Notes: generated by a model from the letters alone, not told the origin. A stretch of DNA of 64,000 nucleotides from Ostrinia nubilalis (GCF_963855985.1 NC_087112.1:3164501-3228500), one strand, 5' to 3'; counted from the stretch's first letter, positions 9,791 through 21,892 are shown. Made by a program: numbers and translations.

Positions 9791-10512
9791 CCCCATTATA
9801 ATGATAAAAACCCGTTTTCGACCCAAGAACTTGTGGATTTCTTGAATAACTGGTTCTCTTTCCCATACTGGACGTTGTTGGTGTCTTTTGTGATGGTAAA
9901 GCGAGTTTTGAAATGCGTGAGAAGATACTTCAAGTCCACTTTCTTGTCATCGTAATCTAATAAAATGACATTATTATGATGGGGGTTTTTAAACTCATTG
10001 TAACGAATTATATCGTGAACGTTATTTTAAAAGCGAAATCTTTTGGGATCAATCGAAAGTAAATTTCCCAGTTGGCTTAATTATGACTTCGTTATCGATA
10101 TACGACCAGTTTCGATTAGTATTATGATGTTTTTAAAAATCGAGCACCTGGTTCTTCCAAATTCAAAAATGAACAAGTGCTACGGTTACGTAATTCAAGT
10201 ACCAAGACGGTTTGGTCGCGGTGTAGCATGCCGGAGATAAATTTCGGAGCGTCAGTGAAATTTTAATAACTAATTTTCTTGTAGGAGCGAACTGAGCCCG
10301 CGGCGGACGAGATGCTATATGTATATGTAGATGTAATGTAGATGTTTGTGTGTCTACGTGTACCTGTGCTAATGAGCAAATATTTTTGGGATTATGTAAA
10401 TATCCGCCTATTTATGTATAGTTTTGATTATAATTATACTAATAATACTCAGACAAATTTTTCAGCTCATAAAAACCTATATTGGCGAAATTATGAGATA
10501 ATTAGAATAGTT
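9791..10512. other. Unassigned sequence
   Basis: No repeat or gene recognised. Short frames here have no domain signal. Confidence 0.35.
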
Positions 10513-10681
10513 AATGCTTCAACCATACCAACGCGTGCAGGACGCCATCGCGGGCGCGATCACGGCGCGATCATAGGGAAATGACAGGTCGCGTGAACTG
10601 TCATGGGTCGCGCGACCTGTCATTGGCCTTTGATCATGCCCGCGATGGCGTCCTGCACGCGTTGGTGTAGTTGAAGCTTTA
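10513..10681. mobile_element. GC-rich palindromic MITE, about 169 bp
   Basis: Almost the whole element folds on itself: AATGCTTCAAC and CAACGCGTGCAGGACGCCAT at the left match ATGGCGTCCTGCACGCGTTG and TTGAAGCTTT at the right, and inner ATGACAGGTCGCG segments also pair. It contrasts strongly in base composition with its flanks. No ORF; a non-autonomous element is likely. Confidence 0.75.
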
Positions 10682-10767
10682 GAGGTACTAACATAAAGAT
10701 ATTATTATTACTATTATGTATTCTGTGGTATTACTAAATACCTACTTTTAAAATGCTGAAGAATTTT

Positions 10768-10812
10768 AACCAACTTCAACAAAAGGAGGTTCTCAATTCG
10801 GTTGGTATGTTA
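10768..10812 (+). repeat. End fragment of the AACCGACTTCAAA element family
   Basis: AACCAACTTCAACAAAAGGA, GGTTCTCAATTCGGT and GGTATGTT follow the left end of the element at 47119-47522. Confidence 0.6.
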
Positions 10813-12244
10813 TCTTTTTGTGAATAAAGTTACTACGAAGCTACCTACATTGTCTTCCATGTCTACGTGGAGTTATGAAAATAAAGTAAAGAAATTTTAA
10901 AAAAACTTCATAATCCATGATGCAAATTAAAATACTGCGCTATGTATTAAGCCCGGATTAACTAATGTTTGGCCAAAAGACCTTTCCCAAAATATCACAT
11001 CGCAAAAAAACTTATAGAATAAATAACAAAATAAGTACATAATACATACAATAACAACTTCATTTACCGAATTTCTCATAATTAAATATAAATCAATTAA
11101 AAACTTACACTCCCGTGGATCCGAATTAAAAGCAACTATAGGTATCAAGAAACCAGCTTCACTTGAGCCCCCCCTCCTATACTATGCCTTACAATTAGGG
11201 TAAAACGCTAGGGGAGGAGGGGTCTTCGTAGGGTGGCCGGTTAAATTGCCCTGGGGAGGCGTCGAGACCGGAAAAGCGCGAAAATTACAAGAGAAAATTT
11301 CTCTATTCAGCATCTTTGTGTTTTCCTTCAAGATGGCGCCGGTGCTGCGCGGGCGGGACGGATAAGGACGTAAGTGAACTTTTGTAATACTTTAATTAAC
11401 ATCTGTAGTTTTTATTCCGTAGCGATTTAAAGAGTTAATCAAGAGCAGGTTCGTTTACAGACAATGATGATGATGATGATGATTTTAGAGAAACCACTAA
11501 GCAAATATCTCTAAATGACGTCAAATGTTGGCTCGACTAGATCAACCAGAATAAATAGTTATTTTTAAGTTTGATATTTGACAGTGTCGTTGTTATTTTG
11601 AGTTGAAGTAAATGAAGGTCCTGAAACACAAGCCATTCATGTAGTAGGTAGTGAAATAATCGGACTCTTTTACTTCTTGTGTATCAAATTACCGTGCCGT
11701 TCCAGTTCGTTTTATTTTGTAAGCGAAATGTTCGGAAAGAAATTGAATAAACAAATGTAGGTTGTTCAAGTTGTGAAAAAATGTATAAATTTCAAAATTA
11801 TTGTTGTGCTGACCGCAGTATTTTACTTACCGTTGGGAATTTACAAATTGATCATATGATATCAACATAGAAGGGTAATTTTATCTTAATGATGTCGTTG
11901 CAATCGAAAAACTATACGAAATAAGAACCAATCTTTGCTTGCGGTCTGACCAAGTTAAAAATCATTTCCAGTTTGCGGTTTCGGGCTATTACCAAAAATG
12001 TGGTTAACAACATTCACTTTCGTCCTTCCCCGCGTGGAGCCCAAGAGGAAGTCAGCACAATAGCTGCGGCGCTTCTTTGATCGCGTTCTAATTAACGCGC
12101 ACCTCCTCCCAGAAGAATTGTTTATAATAAACATTATTGTTCACTGAACTGTGGTATAAAGCGACATTTTGGAGGTCTATTCTTTGAGAAAAAGGTTGGG
12201 TTTTTGAAATATTGAGGGCGAAGAGAAAATAATTAATTCAGGCG
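10813..12244. other. Unassigned sequence with GC islets
   Basis: A GC-rich islet at about 11160-11370 has CCCCCCCTCC, GGGGAGGAGGGG and AAGATGGCGCCGG; an (ATG)n run lies at about 11463-11484. It contains no ORF of note. The islet could be a conserved non-coding element or promoter-like region (inference). Confidence 0.35.
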
Positions 12245-12420
12245 TTAAGGCCGGTTTTTACCAAAGCGGAGAGAAGTGTTTTAATAACCAATCAGATATC
12301 ATTATTTCCTCTTCTCTCCGCTCCGCACCCGCTTGTCAAATTCTATAGAAAAATTTGACGGCCCGAAAACTTCTTCGCTCTGCTCCGCTATCCTCCGCCT
12401 TGGTGAAAACCAAGCCTTAG
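12245..12420. mobile_element. MITE with AAGGCYKGGTTTT ends, TTA duplication
   Basis: Left TTAAGGCCGGTTTTTACCAA and right TTGGTGAAAACCAAGCCTTA are inverted; inner GCGGAGAG and CTCTCCGC also pair. The flanking TTA on each side may be the target duplication. Non-coding; a moth MITE type. Confidence 0.75.
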
Positions 12421-13004
12421 ATATTCCATTATTATTCGTATATTGCATCCACTGTTGAAGTTGATGTTTCGTGCAACCTGAAACAAAATAAAATACATAA
12501 GTCCAAATGTAGTCCAATGTAGAGTCAAGAAAGATTTTTCTAACATTTGTATTAAATACGAGTACTAAACCAAATATCAAACAAACGTTAATGTTCATTA
12601 TTGATTGCAATTTAATAAACCGTGCATCAATAAATCTAACTACACTCGCGAGCAAAACTATGGAATCACTTACATGAAGTTGTTTCCACGCGAACTTGTG
12701 TACTAACGAATTTGTTAGTAACAAAAAAAGTGGCACCATTTTAAAGATTAAACTTTTATCTTTAAATTGATACCAAATTCATTTAAATCACACCAGTATT
12801 TAAAAAGATATCCCGGCTGATGTGAAGAAGTAACGAAAAAGACATGTATGAACTGTTTGATACGTCGCGAGTTGCGGCCTATTTACCCCCTATAAAAGCA
12901 CGCGTTTTCGGATTTTTGCTTTCACAAGTTGATTCATACACATCTCCGCTTCTTTTGACACTTTACCTGGGATTCTACACCTTCAGAAGCAGCACAAATC
13001 GTTG

Positions 13005-13560
13005 CACTATTGCAAGAAGGGCTCAGCCAGCGGGCTGTCGCACGTCAGCGCCACATAAGCCAGTCCTGGGTTTCGAAAGTTTTAAGACGCTTTCGGGAGA
13101 CTGGTGGCTTTATCCCGATACCAAGTTCTGAACAGCGCCGGCGCACATCGCAGAGGGAAGACCGTTTTTTCATGTCAACCTCTCTATGAAATCGTCATTT
13201 GACTGGAATCGATGTCCATCAAGAGCTCAGAAATGTTCGTAAGATAGCTGTTAGCGAGTGGATAGTTCGTCTAAGATATAAGCAATAGAATTTCACTCCA
13301 AAAAGGCCTGCCACAGGCTCGAAACTGACGGCAGGTCACCGATAAGCACCCTTTCAATTTGCTCGTACACATTTCGATGGGAAGGCGAGTAATGGAGGCG
13401 AGTTCTGTTCTCCGATGAATACAAACTGTGTTTGCAGGGCAGCAGTCGAAGAGGTCGGGTTTATAGGCGGCCTGAGGAGCGATTTGTGCAGTGCTGGTTC
13501 GCTGAAACAGTGGCTTATGGGGGTGGCTTGCTCGACTTAACATCGAGATGTGTACGAGCA
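13005..13560 (+). pseudogene. Tc1-like transposase, broken
   Basis: In one frame the left arm encodes a helix-turn-helix segment (LLQEGLSQRAVARQ then VSKVLRRFRETGG) as in Tc1 N-terminal domains, followed by the RHLTGIDVHQELRNV linker, with a stop just before it and another after RLRYKQ. After a frame change the core encodes VLFSDEYKLC (first catalytic Asp plus the SDE context), GRVYRRPEERFVQ and AYGGG. The second catalytic Asp and the final acidic residue are absent because the sequence folds back into the right arm. The transposase would cut and paste DNA at TA if intact; here it is a relic. Confidence 0.85.
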
Positions 13561-13561
13561 A

Positions 13562-13930
13562 ATTGAAAGCGTGCTTATCGGTGACCTGCCGTCAGTTTCG
13601 AGCCTGTGGCAGGCCTTTTTGGAGTTAAATTCTATTGCTTATGTCTTAGACAAACTGTCTACTCGCTAACAGCTATCCTACGAACATTTCTGAGCTCTTA
13701 CTGGACGTCGATTCCAGTCAAATGACGATTTCATAGAGAGGTTGACATGAAAAAACGGTCTTCCCTCTGCGATGTGCGCCGGCGCTGTTCAGAACTTGGT
13801 CTCGGGATAAAGCCACCAGTCTCCCGAAAGCGTCTTAAAACTTTCGAAACCCAGGACTGGCTTATGTGGCGCTGACGTGCGACAGCCCTCTGGCCGAGCC
13901 CTTCTTGCAATAGTGCAACGATTTGTGCTG
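13562..13930 (-). pseudogene. Mirror copy of the Tc1-like transposase N-terminus
   Basis: The right arm of the palindrome repeats, on the minus strand, the helix-turn-helix and linker region of the left-arm transposase. It has its own point changes and stops. It has no catalytic motif of its own; the core is shared. It shows that the inverted duplication copied the 5' half of the gene. Confidence 0.8.
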
Positions 13931-14281
13931 CTTCTGAAGGTGTAGAATCCCAGGTAAAGTGTCAAAAGAAGCGGAGATGTGTATGAATCAACGTGTGAAA
14001 GCAAAAATCCGAAAACGCGTGCTTTTATAGGGGGTAAATAGGCCGCAACTCGCGACGTATCAAACAGTTCATACATGTCTTTTTCGTTACTTCTTCACAT
14101 CAGCCGGGATATCTTTTTAAATACTGGTGTGATTTAAATGAATTTGGTATCAATTTAAAGATAAAAGTTTAATCTTTAAAATGGTGCCACTTTTTTTGTT
14201 CCTAACAAATTCGTTAGTACACAAGATCGCGTGGAAACAACTTCATGTAAGTGATTCCATACTTTTGCTCGCGAGTGTAGT

Positions 14282-15356
14282 TTTATGTAAGTAGTTTTTC
14301 AAGTTATACAACCCTACGATGCACGTGTATCTAGCAAATTACTATTCGAAATTCAAAATCCAGTTTTTAAACAAATCCAAAATAAATTCCATTTAATTTT
14401 AAACCGGCTTCAACCCTTCTGACTGGCCAGTGTGACAAAGTTATCTAGTTTCGCCGCGTTTTACAATTTCAAAAAAGAAACCAGTTTTTGAATTTGGAAC
14501 TATTGATTTCGTTTTTAATAGTCAACTTTCAAACTGGCTGGTTCAGTTTGTATTAAAAAGAGTTTTTGGCTCGATAATAATTCACGATTAACCACTGTGC
14601 ATGAAGTTTCAATAGCAGTAATAAGTTTAACTAATCCTTTCGATGTGTAATTGTCAAAGTTTCGGCGAAACCATTTTTTAATCGGACATTCTAAAACAGC
14701 CGACTTGTTATAAATAAAGCGTAATTTCAAACTAAATATGATTTCAAAAAAGATTGTAATAGCGAAAATTTATCCCCAAAATGTCGCCGCGAACTGCGAC
14801 AATAAAGTTGAAATTCGAAATCGGAACGACCGCCATCTTAGGTCTTTTATCGTGTAGTCGCCAGAAAACGTCAAGCCATTTTAATTATAGTACGGAACGG
14901 TATAAAAGCAGTTTATCGCGGGGGTGGGGGTGGCAGGGTGGGGGCAAGAAGCACAGATTTTATAGCTCAGTACCGTCGCAACGCTTTTAATGGCTTATTT
15001 GCCAGGCCTTTGTCGTGACTTCGCCCCTTTTGTGTTGTCAATTTTATTCGACCGAATGATAACGGGCGCGATAAAACGCCCGCCGTCTTGGAAAGTTTTG
15101 AGGTTTTGTCTGTGGATGGGGATGGATTTTCTTTTGTTATCTGTTTTTTGTTTTTTTCTTTGTCTGTCAGAGTTTCGTGATAATATTTATTTATGTTCTC
15201 TCTTCATAGTTCTCCTGTAAAGGCAAACAATAATAGCAAAATGATATTTTAGCAACAAACAAGAGATGGGTGTTTGATAGATGAATATTGCATTCTTCTA
15301 GTATCGTTGTAAATTAAAAATGTTTTCTCATTTTTTAACTAAGTACCTACATTATA
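14282..15356. other. Unassigned sequence with GAATTTSGAAC motifs
   Basis: It contains ATTCGAAATTCAAAA (about 14343), TTTTTGAATTTGGAACT (about 14485) and GTTGAAATTCGAAA followed by CGCCATCTTA (14807-14840), which recur elsewhere in the window. A G-rich run lies near 14920-14945. No ORF with domain signal. Confidence 0.4.
14807..14840. promoter_or_regulatory. GAAATTCGAA plus GCCATCTT motif pair
   Basis: AAATTCGAAATCGGAACG followed by ACCGCCATCTTA. The same two-part layout occurs at 18830-18859, 28217-28250 and 61209-61242. GCCAT is the core of Pho/YY1 sites; function is inferred only. Confidence 0.25.
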
Positions 15357-15576
15357 TTACTGGCCACAAACCTTGTCCGTTTTGGATTGCATTTTTATCT
15401 ATGAGCACGTGTAAGCTATCGTTCTGATATCAAATTAAGTTTTTTTTACTAGCATTCCATTACTGGCCACAAACCTCGATCAACTTTAAGTTTTTTTTCT
15501 TCTATCTGTCCGTAACGTATCGTTCTGATTTCAAATTTACTTTTTTTTACTAGCATTCCATTACTGGCCACAAAGC
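15357..15576 (+). repeat. Tandem repeat, about 102-bp unit
   Basis: ATTACTGGCCACAAA occurs at about 15356, 15459 and 15560, each of the last two preceded by TTTTACTAGCATTCC. The units share ATCGTTCTGAT and CAAATT in the middle. Two full units plus a partial third. A single CACTGGCCACAAAAC also occurs at about 31508. Confidence 0.85.
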
Positions 15577-15984
15577 GCCGTCTAATTAAAATTAAAACGT
15601 ATCTGCATCAATGTTTTACACCCCATCCCGACCACAGACGGGCCCCGGGGACCCTGTCTTAAGTGTCTATGCCCGTCTTCCGACTTGCATTGTCTGTGGA
15701 TACATTTTAATGTTGCCATTTTGTGTTCGTTTTGGAATTTGGTATTTGAAATGGGGGTTGGATATCTGTTTAGTTAGAGAAAGAAAGGTTTGCGAGTTTA
15801 AAGATTTGGGATTTTTCAACATAAATGTAGACCTCATAGTCTGATCATCTGCTGTAGGTACCTACCTATTATAATTGCAAATCTTTTTCAGATATTGGAG
15901 AAGGAACCTCTTTTTTCGACAGATGTAACATGTCTACGAGTAAATTCCTGTTCAAAAAGATATCAGCTTTTATAATATCAGCCA

Positions 15985-16065
15985 GAGGACTACGTCTAAG
16001 TTAACTACTGGACAAAGGCCTTCCCCAAGGACTTCCATAACGCCCGATACATGCCTTTAAGTTTC
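15985..16065 (-). pseudogene. RTE-type LINE 3' end fragment
   Basis: On the minus strand it reads ATGGAAGTCCTTGGGGAAGG then CCTTTGTCCAGTAGTTAAC, matching the LWKSLGEAxVQQW end of the RTE remnant at 57060-57140. Confidence 0.6.
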
Positions 16066-17653
16066 ATCAAATCGAAAAATCTTTTATTTTATTGATCTAT
16101 TAACCGATTGAGTCCCAGACGGCATTAATTAATGTCATAACAATTGATTATCTATTGTATCTAGATTCGCGGAGCTTGAAGGATTAATGCATTATAGGTA
16201 CCACTCCTGGACAAAGTAACCATATTCCATAATAACCGACACGCTAGGTTTCATCAAATTAAAAAAAATCCATGCTACCTTATGTATTTTTAAATGTGTA
16301 ATTTCAACAAAAATGTCTAGTCTAACCCAAAATACAGTGATTCAACCAATCCCCAGCCGCTGTAACGGTCAGAATTTAATTAAAATTCAAAAACTGTAAA
16401 GTTGCAGTTCGCAAAAAGTCGGACCGCATCCAGTCGCATTTGGTACAAATAGCAAGTTGGAGTTATCGCGCAAGTTTTGTGACGCTGGATTTGCAGGGTA
16501 TGGCGGACATTTTGTTTTATTTTGTTAGCTAAATGTACCTACTAACAATGTCAAACAACTGTCAATATATTTTTTAAAGAACTTGAAAAAATCCAATTAC
16601 CTAATTTCGGGATTCCCACCTTATAATATAAAGTTTAGTTACCTTACATAACAATATCATAATAGGTATACATTTTTTTTCGCTAAGTAAGTAAGACGTC
16701 ACCAGTGTTACGATGGACGATGATTGTGTATGTGAAACGATATTTATATTACGCCTTTAGTATCAAAAATCCCATAGAAAAATAATATTATTTCGAATTC
16801 GGAAGTTTTTCGGGAATGTTTCAGTTTTTTTACACGCCTTGTATTGACAATTCCTACTTTTATCGTGTTTGAAATATTTTCCTAAAGACCTAAATTTTTT
16901 TATTCACAGATCTAACACTTGATACCTACCTGCTTCGTCACAAAAAATAAACTTTCAACTACCGCATCATTTCAAAGACTATCCAAAACTATCCTAAACA
17001 TTCCTTATAACAACAATCGGGTTCAGTTGACCGAAACAATCCAAAGCTACGATAACTCCGCCACAATCGGCCCTAAGACGCCAAACCATAGCAAAATATT
17101 CACAACAAAATACTACAAAGCGACTCCTAATCTCTCCTAAAATCAATACCTTTTTACCTCTAACCCCCTAAAATTTTCCAAACTACGCCCCCCCAACGCC
17201 CCCCCAAATTTCAATTTAAACGACAAAGTATTATTTAATTTCCACCGTCTTTTCTCTATTGTAAGGCAAGGAGCGAGCGAGATCCCGCACCTCTCTTTCT
17301 TTTCTTTCCGCTTAAGACGTAGCCGCGCTCTTTCTAGTCGGCGAAAAAAGCGTGGAAAAGAGCGGGATGGGTATACGCAAGACGCTCGCGCTCCGTTTTC
17401 TTAATGACGTCATATAGATTTATAGATGTAACGCGGGCCGTCCCGCCCAATGGAGGCAAAGTTTTTACGGCCCTTTATAATGTTTTAGTGGGGAACTTTT
17501 TGTGTAGTTTTTTGCGCTTCATTCGCTGGCGGAATGGAAATTTTATTCAGATGCGAATACGTTTTTGCTGTCAAATGAGTGTTGTAAGTTTTGATTGCGT
17601 TTTGAAAAAGACATTCAGTTTATTAATAGAACATTATTTTTTATAATCCACAG
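16066..17653. other. Unassigned sequence
   Basis: AT-rich with GC islets at about 16350-16520 and 17250-17420. No ORF beyond short frames. C-runs occur near 17160-17210. No repeat boundary recognised. Confidence 0.35.
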
Positions 17654-18512
17654 ACCATTGACACGGTAATACTATCTATACAGTATTCCAACTCGGCCAT
17701 ATTTTTGAAATAAATGTCAACAGCCGCGCGGTACGTCACCGTATGACAACATGCGATAGGGCTGCCCACCTGCAGACCCTATTTTCATTACATCTGCCTA
17801 ATTAGAATTTCTATCTAGTTTTGTGAATGTATTTTGTGATTGTAATTTTTATTTTATTTTGACAAACAAAATATTTTATTGTGAATGAAATAGGATAAAA
17901 ATGCATGTTGTTTTGTGATTAGTACCTACATTTAATTTTAAAAATATATTTGTGTTAAGATTTAGTAACAAATCTTATAAATTTACGACCGTAAAATGTA
18001 TGCGTCTCAACTGAGGTAATAACAAAATGCTTGATTATTATACAGGGTGTTAGGTAAATGGGTTTATAAGCCGACACTAGCCCATGTTAACATGTGCATA
18101 TAAATGGTATGGTGAAGTCAGAAAATTGATATTATCATTTTAATAACTTAAATTTTCATACAAATCTGATTTTATAAATTTTATTTTGTATGAAAATTAA
18201 AAAAAATAAATGATGATATCACTGACTTCACCATACCATTTATATGCATATGTTAACATGGGTAGTGTCGGCTTAAAAACTCATTTACCTAACACCCTGT
18301 ATAAATAGGTACTTGTAATTATTTTTATAAAAAATAGCGCTTTACTGTTTAAAAAACAACACATCGTCCGTTTATTACTGTGGCACATTCGCGACACCCC
18401 CGACATTTGCATGTCGAGCGCATACCGAGATTTGAATTTCGAAGGAAAGCTCGCGTTTCGTCCGTTTATATGAAGTTACAATACTGTATGATAGTATTAC
18501 CGTGCCATTGAC
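17654..18512. mobile_element. TIR element interrupted by a MITE
   Basis: CACGGTAATACTATC then TATACAGTATT near 17662-17690 is inverted at 18483-18504 (AATACTGTATGATAGTATTA then CCGTG). It encloses about 850 bp, of which 262 bp is the foldback MITE at 18040-18302. The rest is non-coding, with GCGCGGTACGTCACCG and GACATTTGCATGTCG stretches. The exact ends are not certain. Confidence 0.6.
18040..18302. mobile_element. Foldback MITE, ACAGGGTGTTAGGTAAATG family
   Basis: Arms of about 85 bp: ATACAGGGTGTTAGGTAAAT, AGCCGACACTAGCCCATG, and ATAAATGGTATGGTGAAGTC at the left are mirrored at the right, ending CACCCTGTAT. A right-half remnant of the same family lies at 51440-51524. It is nested inside the element at 17654-18512. 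Confidence 0.9.
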
Positions 18513-20884
18513 CAGTACGAGGGGTTCATTTAGTTTTAAAACGCGAAGGATACGAAATAGGTATTAAATAAAAACAAACTAGCAATTACCCACACCTACG
18601 CCTCGCATAAATTAAAAAGAAATCGTGCCACGTTCCAAATTTAAATCAAAACGGCGCGTATTACCCGGGCTTAATCCATTTAAATTCAGAGGCGCGTTCT
18701 GAAGCCGCGCTCGAAGGCATAAAACGCAGAGACGGCGTGCTTCGAAATACGAAAAAGCCGTTGTAAATCGCCTAATCTTGAGACCTCCGCTCATGACGCA
18801 TGTGAGGCACGTCGAGCCCGCGCGTCCCTGTTCAAATTTGGAACACGCGCCATCTTGGACTCCACAGACTAAGGCATTTTCTTGTGAAACGTTCCATTCC
18901 GCGCAGAGTCTGTTTGACTAACGTGGATGTAGTCTAATCTGTGGATTGCCTCGGTGGCGCAGTGTGAACGTTTTCAGAAGCAAATAGAGGAATCTTGGGC
19001 CGACTAATCCAGCAATTACGCATTTTAATGGCGTTCGTTCGTCGTACCGGTTTTAATATTCCGTTCCTTGTTTTACGGCTCACGGCTCAGTACTCGAGAC
19101 CCTTTGATATTAATGTATTTACTGATTTTAATTGTAATGTCTCGTAGTAGATGTAATATCTCGTAGTACTCGTAGATGCTGTGCGTCAGTGCGTGTTGAT
19201 CGTTAATGTCTTTTGTTAAAGATTTTTGTGTCCATGAAAATATGTAGAAAACCATTGTACTTAATTACCTTATTATAAGTCATATAAATAGGAGGTTGTA
19301 ATTTATATCTTACATCTTTTCAAATTGTTTAGTTTTTCCAATTAGGAAAAAATACTAAATACTTTTGTATTTTCATCTGACAATATCTCGGAAAAAATCT
19401 TTATCTCCATCAAATCTTGTACAGAAGTGGCTACCGAAATTTGATCGAAGAATAAAATAAAAACGCTTACTTCTTTTACATACCTACCTATTGGTATTAT
19501 ACATACATGACATCATTAATGTACAGCAGCTTTCTCTTACATGTTACCTATTGGTATTAAAACACGATATCATTTGCACACCGGTGTATTTCTAAATCGG
19601 TCTATCAAATCGTTTAAATTAGCGGTTACATTAAATTCTTACTACAACCAACAGTCAATTATAACTCATATAATTACCCAAAACAAGCAATAACAAACCA
19701 AATAAAAAATTCCAACGCGAAAATGACGACACAAAAACTAATTACACAATAAAACTTGTTCGTCTCCAGAGCCACGTAAAACGGAATACACATTTCAAAA
19801 TGGCGAAAGGTTGTATCCGTGCATAAAATTCTGTACGCGAAAGACGGGCTAGCATTTATTAAAATGCCAGTTTTGCGAAGTTAAAATTAAACATGAAAAA
19901 CGGGGGCCCCACGGACCCCACCCGCCCCCAACTACTCCCTAGGGTGGGGGGGTGAACTATGCTCTACTTTATTTCGCTGCGAAATTCGAGAATTTATGTA
20001 AATTTTCCGCGTCTTGATGATGGAAAAGTTTTTGGGTGTATCTTTTGAGAGTGTTGGAATAGGTTTGGTTTTCTGGAATTTTGTAGAGACCCCTAATCGT
20101 AGATAAATAGTTAGACCAAATGTATTGTACTCTACACTCTACACCCAAAAGAACTAAGGAACGATTTATTGTATGCCACAAAATAAACAAAGGTAGGAAA
20201 AAGTAAGAAGGTTATAGTCACAATTTCTTATCATTAAAGGTATAAACTAAAATAGAGCATTTCTGTATAATGTCTTCTTACGAATGATACAATACAGGTA
20301 ATTCGTATGGTGTTTGGTTCGTGAAAAGGTGACACTGATACTAGAAACGTTTCATAGAGCGGCTCGTTGTTATACCTATTACAAGTAAATAAATGCACTA
20401 ATATAAAATCACCTTATTACCTACTCGTATCTTATAAAATCTCTTCGGGCAAAAGGATCATCAAAATAAGATTTTTACTATTTCCCATGAGAAAACATTA
20501 ATTCCCTACAACATCAACCTAAACACTGAGTCCCCATATTTTATGTAGTTGTATTAAGACCGATTAATGTAACAAAAATCTTCTGCTTAACTTGCTGTCG
20601 ACTGTACCAAAACTGTGACACGTGTGACATGTTTTGTCTTGGCTTTGTATTAAAATATCTCGTTAAAACATTATATGTCGATATAATTAGCGCAATCGTA
20701 CGGAAAGACACGCGGAAGTGATCATTAGTATGGTAAATTATGCCGTACCTGTATCCAAAACAAAAGTTAGTAGAGGTGGCGTCGCCCCTCGTAAATAATA
20801 CTATACAGGGTGTGTGTGACAATAAAATTCCAAGTAGGTAGGTACTACCTACTCAAAACTACATCTATACTAGTCTGTACTATC
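18513..20884. other. Unassigned sequence with GC islets
   Basis: Islets at 18600-18860 carry GTTCCAAATTTAAAT and GTTCAAATTTGGAACACGCG then CCATCTTGG. CCTCGGTGGCGCAGTG near 18950 resembles a tRNA-derived SINE head but has no body. TATTGGTATTA occurs twice 57 bp apart near 19490-19555. C/G runs lie near 19900-19950. No gene recognised. Confidence 0.35.
18830..18859. promoter_or_regulatory. AATTTGGAAC plus GCCATCTTGG motif pair
   Basis: CAAATTTGGAACACGCG is followed directly by CCATCTTGGA. This is the cleanest of the recurrent two-part motifs in the window. Regulatory role inferred. Confidence 0.3.
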
Positions 20885-21115
20885 TATACTAATATTATAA
20901 ATGCGAAAGTAACTCTGTCTGTCTGTCTGTCTTGCTTTCACGCCTAAACCAATGAACCGATTTTGATGGAATTTGGCATAGAGATAGTTTGAGTCCCGGG
21001 AAAGGACGTAGGATAGTTTTTATCCCGGTTTTTGAAACAGGGACGCGCGCGAAAGTTTTTTTGTGACAGACAAAATTCCATGCGGGCGAAGCCGCGGGCG
21101 GAAAGCTAGTTATAA
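20885..21115 (-). repeat. Dispersed retroposon-end repeat
   Basis: Reading toward the minus strand, it starts ACTAGCTTTCCGCCCGCGGC and ends ACTTTCGCATTTATAATATT plus AGTATAGAT. A (TCTG)n run sits at about 20917-20933. GGAATTTGGCATAGAGATAG and GTCCCGGGAAAGGACGTAGG are hallmark blocks of this abundant lepidopteran repeat. No coding capacity. Confidence 0.75.
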
Positions 21116-21524
21116 TAATAAATAACTTTATTTCAGTACCAAAGTTTAGTTTAATTAAAAACAAATTTTACTAACGTCTTTCTCTGAAAGTTTCCGAAAA
21201 GGTACTCCACTTGGATATTTTGAGTTAATGTGGTGTTTATGGGGAAAGTTGAATGCGGGTAGCAATATATTTTGTTATGAACACGTTAATACTTCGCTAA
21301 GTTACTTTGTTAACGTATTGTTCTTTGCTGGCTTAAAACAAAGGGGTGTTAGAAACAAAAAATATAATTTTAATTAAGAAAACTTGCATGAGATCGTTTT
21401 CGGAATTCTTAAAGTAAGCTGATTAAATGTATTGTCTCTTAATCTTCTAATATTTTGTCTATAGACTATGGAAGTGTTTATGTGTTCTAAAAGAGCCTAC
21501 ATACTTATAAAAAACTAGCAGTAC
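21116..21524. other. Unassigned AT-rich sequence
   Basis: No gene or repeat boundary recognised. Confidence 0.35.
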
Positions 21525-21724
21525 CCGCGACTTCGTACGCGTGAAAATCATTTTGCTCTGCACCTATTACTCGTAGCGTGATGGTATATAGCCTATAGCC
21601 TTCCTCGATAAATGGGCTATCTAACACTGAAAGAATTTTTCAAATCGAACCGGTAGTTCCTGAGATTAGCGCGTTCAAGTAAACAAACAAACAAACTCTT
21701 CAGCTTTATAATATTAGTATAGAT
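21525..21724 (+). repeat. Dispersed retroposon-end repeat
   Basis: Begins CTAGCAGTACCCGCGACTTC, has ATGGTATATAGCCTATAGCC and CAAATCGAACCGGTAGTTCC, and ends AACAAACAAACAAACTC, TTTATAATATTAGTATAGAT. The tail matches the repeat at 23648-23850. Confidence 0.75.
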
Positions 21725-21892
21725 TTGATAAAATTACACAATATGGAGCAACCACATACTATTACTGTTGCGAGTTCAAATACCGCTGGGGTAAAATTTT
21801 ATAGTGAGGGTTAAAGATGTTTGAATACATAATGCAAGTTTTAGTTCGATTATTGATAGTAAGACGATAGAAAACTATTTGACAGCCAGGAA

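Larger units (their letters stand above)
12640..14281. mobile_element. Tc1-type transposon rebuilt as a 1.64-kb palindrome
   Basis: Both ends carry CACTCGCGAGCAAAA next to TA, the usual Tc1/mariner target. The left arm (12640 to about 13381) and right arm (about 13539 to 14281) are nearly identical inverted copies of about 740 bp, separated by a unique core of about 160 bp. Differences are isolated substitutions, so the arms diverged recently or are homogenised. Each arm carries the N-terminal transposase region; the core carries one copy of the first catalytic motif. It cannot encode an intact transposase. Related shorter elements lie at 347-455 and 63592-63811. Confidence 0.9.

Noticed and set aside
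12302..12739. 145-residue minus-strand ORF as a host gene
   Set aside because: It runs across a MITE, unique DNA and the end of the Tc1 palindrome, with no domain signal.
12844..13131. 95-residue ORFs at 12844 (+) and 13789 (-) as a real gene pair
   Set aside because: They are the same out-of-frame translation of the transposase region in the two arms of the palindrome; the correct frame is another one.
20917..20940. CRISPR-like or minisatellite array
   Set aside because: It is a simple (TCTG)n run inside a retroposon repeat with no spacers. CRISPR is not expected in this genome type.
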